7,112 nt of DNA from an uncultured Clostridiaceae bacterium (GTDB lineage Bacteria > Bacillota > Clostridia > Lachnospirales > Lachnospiraceae): the NCBI GenBank assembly GCA_947175805.1, contig CAMWOF010000124.1:1-7112 (forward strand), in the 5' to 3' direction. Below, in pieces: positions 6,275-7,112 of the stretch. A model generated the notes under the pieces. It was not told where the DNA came from and did not search any database. It saw only the letters and a program-made list of their open reading frames with translations. Both the position numbers and the translations under genes were made by a program. Position 1 is the first letter of the stretch; each line of letters begins with the position of its first letter.

Positions 6275-6308
6275 CCCTAGCGTTTTTGTCAAGCCAAAAA
6301 CGCGGGGG
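6273..6308. repeat. Hairpin CCCCC-TA-GCGTTTTTG / CAAAAACGC-GGGGG
   Basis: An inner perfect 9-bp stem (6280-6288 with 6295-6303, 6-nt loop TCAAGC) is extended by CCCCC (6273-6277) pairing with GGGGG (6304-6308) across a TA bulge. Its outer C run overlaps the end of the hairpin at 6241-6274, so the two structures may be alternatives. It is part of the candidate oriT cluster. Confidence 0.6.
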
Positions 6309-6317
6309 CTCTCCGAG

Positions 6318-6356
6318 GGTGCATAACAGACATCCGGTGGATGTCTGTTATGCACC
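6318..6356. repeat. Perfect 18-bp inverted repeat with 3-nt loop
   Basis: GGTGCATAACAGACATCC (6318-6335) is perfectly complementary to 6339-6356, with the loop GGT. There is no T tract, so it is not an intrinsic terminator. Such a long perfect palindrome next to a MobV gene suggests a cruciform used in transfer origin recognition or termination of transfer. Confidence 0.7.
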
Positions 6357-6496
6357 GACCGAAGCGGAGCGTAGACCTGCCGTGGGCGAATATTTGTCAT
6401 GACTGTATCTGTACCAATAGCCATGTTTTTTACTCACCGAAGAACACTGCCTGCACTTGCATATCCGTCAGAATAAAATACTGCGGATAAGCAGAA

Positions 6497-6637
6497 GTGA
6501 CAGCATGGTGCAAGCATAATGTCTACAAGTGCAGGCATAGGTGACAGCATAATTCCCAAAAGTGCAGGCACAGGTGCAAGCACCCGCCTGTTTCCCCAAA
6601 ATCTGGTGCAGGCAGAGTGCAAGCATGGGTGCAGGCA
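6497..6637. repeat. Iteron-like array: nine direct 9-bp repeats (GTGCAGGCA / GTGCAAGCA / GTGACAGCA), helically phased
   Basis: Copies start at 6497, 6508, 6529, 6541, 6562, 6574, 6606, 6617 and 6629. Distances of 11, 21, 12, 21, 12, 32, 11 and 12 bp are all near whole numbers of helical turns, so every copy would face the same side of the DNA. Two larger 33-bp units (6508-6540 and 6541-6573, 26 of 33 identical) can also be recognised. An inverted copy of the core (TGCCTGCAC, 6448-6456) lies 40 bp before the array. Arrays like this bind replication initiators or recombination accessory proteins; which one applies here is not shown. The spaces between contain short TTCCC/TTCCCC repeats. Confidence 0.75.
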
Positions 6638-6786
6638 TTTTTCCCATTTATTCCCTTGTTATTCCCAGTCGAAAATCTGTTCCCCATTGATAAAGACCGG
6701 AGTCTGTGATACACTTATCTTGCGTGTAGGTATATCAGGACTTCGGTCTGATTGCCAATGGGGGCAGCCGTTATGGCTGCCTCTTA
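6638..6786. other. Non-coding stretch between the iteron-like array and the HTH gene, with two hairpins
   Basis: It holds a stem at 6734-6752 with a cUUCGg tetraloop (one G bulge) when read on the + strand. A second stem, GGCAGCC/GGCTGCC (6763-6769 with 6775-6781, loop GTTAT), lies immediately after the stop codon of the HTH gene. The second may act as a weak terminator for that gene, but it has no clear T tract on the minus strand. No coding sequence is supported. Confidence 0.45.
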
Positions 6787-7005
6787 TCATGTCCGGACAG
6801 TTTTCACTTCCGGACGGTTCCGCAGGTCTTTCCCTTCATTCATTGCCATGAACCTCTCCAGCACGTCCCTGCGTATGATTGCTTTCCGTCCGATTCGCAG
6901 CACCGGGATTTTCTCCCATTCCACCAGTTTCCTCATGGTGTTCCTGCCAATGCCTGTATATTCGGACGCTTCCTCTATCGTCATTCCAATTTTAACCTCT
7001 GCCAT
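6787..7005 (-). CDS. Excisionase-type helix-turn-helix DNA-binding protein (72 aa)
   Basis: Residues 8-28 (MTIEEASEYTGIGRNTMRKLV) form the winged HTH of the excisionase/MerR-like HTH_17 family. The wing follows as IPVLRIGRKAIIRRDVLERFM (33-53), where the G-R-K-x-x-I-x-R-x-x-L-E pattern is typical. Such proteins bind attachment or regulatory DNA and steer a tyrosine recombinase toward excision, or act as element regulators. Size is normal for the family. ATG 7003-7005 has a G-rich ribosome binding site (GGGGG at 7011-7015, 5-nt spacing). The ATG 12 nt further up (7017) has none and lies within that site, so 7005 is preferred. It is transcribed toward the iteron-like array and the relaxase, as expected in an integrative mobilizable element. 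The partner integrase is not in the window. Confidence 0.8.
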   Translation of the reverse strand: MAEVKIGMTIEEASEYTGIGRNTMRKLVEWEKIPVLRIGRKAIIRRDVLERFMAMNEGKDLRNRPEVKTVRT

Positions 7006-7061
7006 AATATCCCCCATTTCATTTGATAATCCGTTTTTGTTTCTGTTTCATTACTGCTCAT
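6981..7061 (-). CDS. Possible 26-codon leader ORF overlapping the start of the HTH gene
   Basis: An ATG at 7059-7061 is preceded by AAAGGGGG (GGGGG at 7071-7075, 9-nt spacing) and opens a 26-residue frame (starting MSSNETETKTDYQMKW) that ends in TGA at 6981-6983. It overlaps the first eight codons of the HTH gene in another frame. The initial part is hydrophilic and the end basic. Either it is a leader peptide coupling translation to the HTH gene, or it is a chance frame. No family is recognised. Confidence 0.35.
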   Translation of the reverse strand: MSSNETETKTDYQMKWGILWQRLKLE

Positions 7062-7093
7062 ATCCGTTTACCCCCTTTCGTGTTATTTTTACA

Positions 7094-7112
7094 ATATTGC
7101 ATTATGCAATAT
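7094..7112. promoter_or_regulatory. Perfect palindrome ATATTGCATTATGCAATAT at the window edge
   Basis: Nine-base arms flank a central T and may continue past the window end. On the minus strand it contains CATAAT (five of six -10 bases) about 40 nt upstream of the leader ORF start. It could be the -10 region of the HTH gene promoter overlapped by an operator. The -35 would be outside the window. Confidence 0.4.

Larger units (their letters stand above)
6195..6356. other. oriT: Probable oriT region of the MobV module
   Basis: Four inverted repeats lie within about 160 bp directly upstream of the relaxase gene, with no supported coding sequence. MobV elements normally carry oriT immediately upstream of mob as one or more hairpins around the nick site, so the position and structure fit. 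Exact nick position is not determined. Confidence 0.6.

Noticed and set aside
6194..6424. Minus-strand open frame of 76 codons across the hairpin cluster
   Set aside because: It is composed largely of palindromic DNA, has only a weak ribosome binding site and no family-like pattern. The structured non-coding explanation (oriT) is better.
6497..6637. CRISPR array
   Set aside because: Repeats are only 9 bp, spacing is one to three helical turns and there are no spacer-length unique segments or cas genes.
6519..6851. Plus-strand open frame of 110 codons over the iteron-like array
   Set aside because: Its content is dictated by the repeats and it runs antisense into the HTH gene, with no domain or ribosome binding site support.

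Overview
The window looks like part of a low-to-moderate GC Firmicutes genome, most likely a gut Clostridia/Lachnospiraceae-type bacterium. This rests on strong GGAGG-type ribosome binding sites, TATAAT-like promoters, U-tailed terminators, and protein families common there (a DUF819-type membrane protein, an AgrC/GHKL kinase remnant, a DUF6061-like small protein, a MobV relaxase and an excisionase-type HTH protein). The exact genus cannot be read from the sequence. There are no rRNA, tRNA or CRISPR features.

Left part (1-2740): the C-terminal two thirds of a DUF819-family membrane protein enters on the + strand and ends at a strong intrinsic terminator. A gene-poor stretch with a second + strand terminator follows. 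Next come two minus-strand genes for small membrane-anchored proteins of unknown function, 22 nt apart and forming an operon with a recognisable promoter. Upstream of them lies a 5'-truncated GHKL histidine kinase remnant that still has a plausible promoter.

Middle part (2740-4400): a small DUF6061-like gene on the + strand converges on a minus-strand GNAT acetyltransferase, and the two share a long bidirectional terminator hairpin. Upstream of the acetyltransferase is a perfect 7+2+7 dyad. Beyond it, also on the minus strand, is a short cysteine/histidine-rich protein that probably binds metal.

Right part (about 4500-7112): this is visibly more GC-rich in places and reads as the mobilization module of an integrative mobilizable element or plasmid-derived element. 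In transcription order (minus strand) it holds a palindromic operator/promoter-like site at the window edge, a possible 26-codon leader ORF overlapping the start of a small excisionase-like HTH gene, a helically phased array of 9-bp iteron-like repeats, a cluster of hairpins that is the best oriT candidate, and a MobV/Mob_Pre relaxase gene. No integrase or replication protein is visible; if present it would lie beyond 7112. The left end of the element is probably between the Cys-rich gene and the relaxase stop codon (about 4322-4508), but no attachment repeat could be proven.

Several starts were moved inward from the longest ORF because a good ribosome binding site sits just upstream of an internal ATG (acetyltransferase 3835, Cys-rich protein 4321, relaxase 6116, HTH protein 7005). 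The most unusual signals are the phased iteron-like array and the hairpin cluster between the HTH gene and the relaxase.
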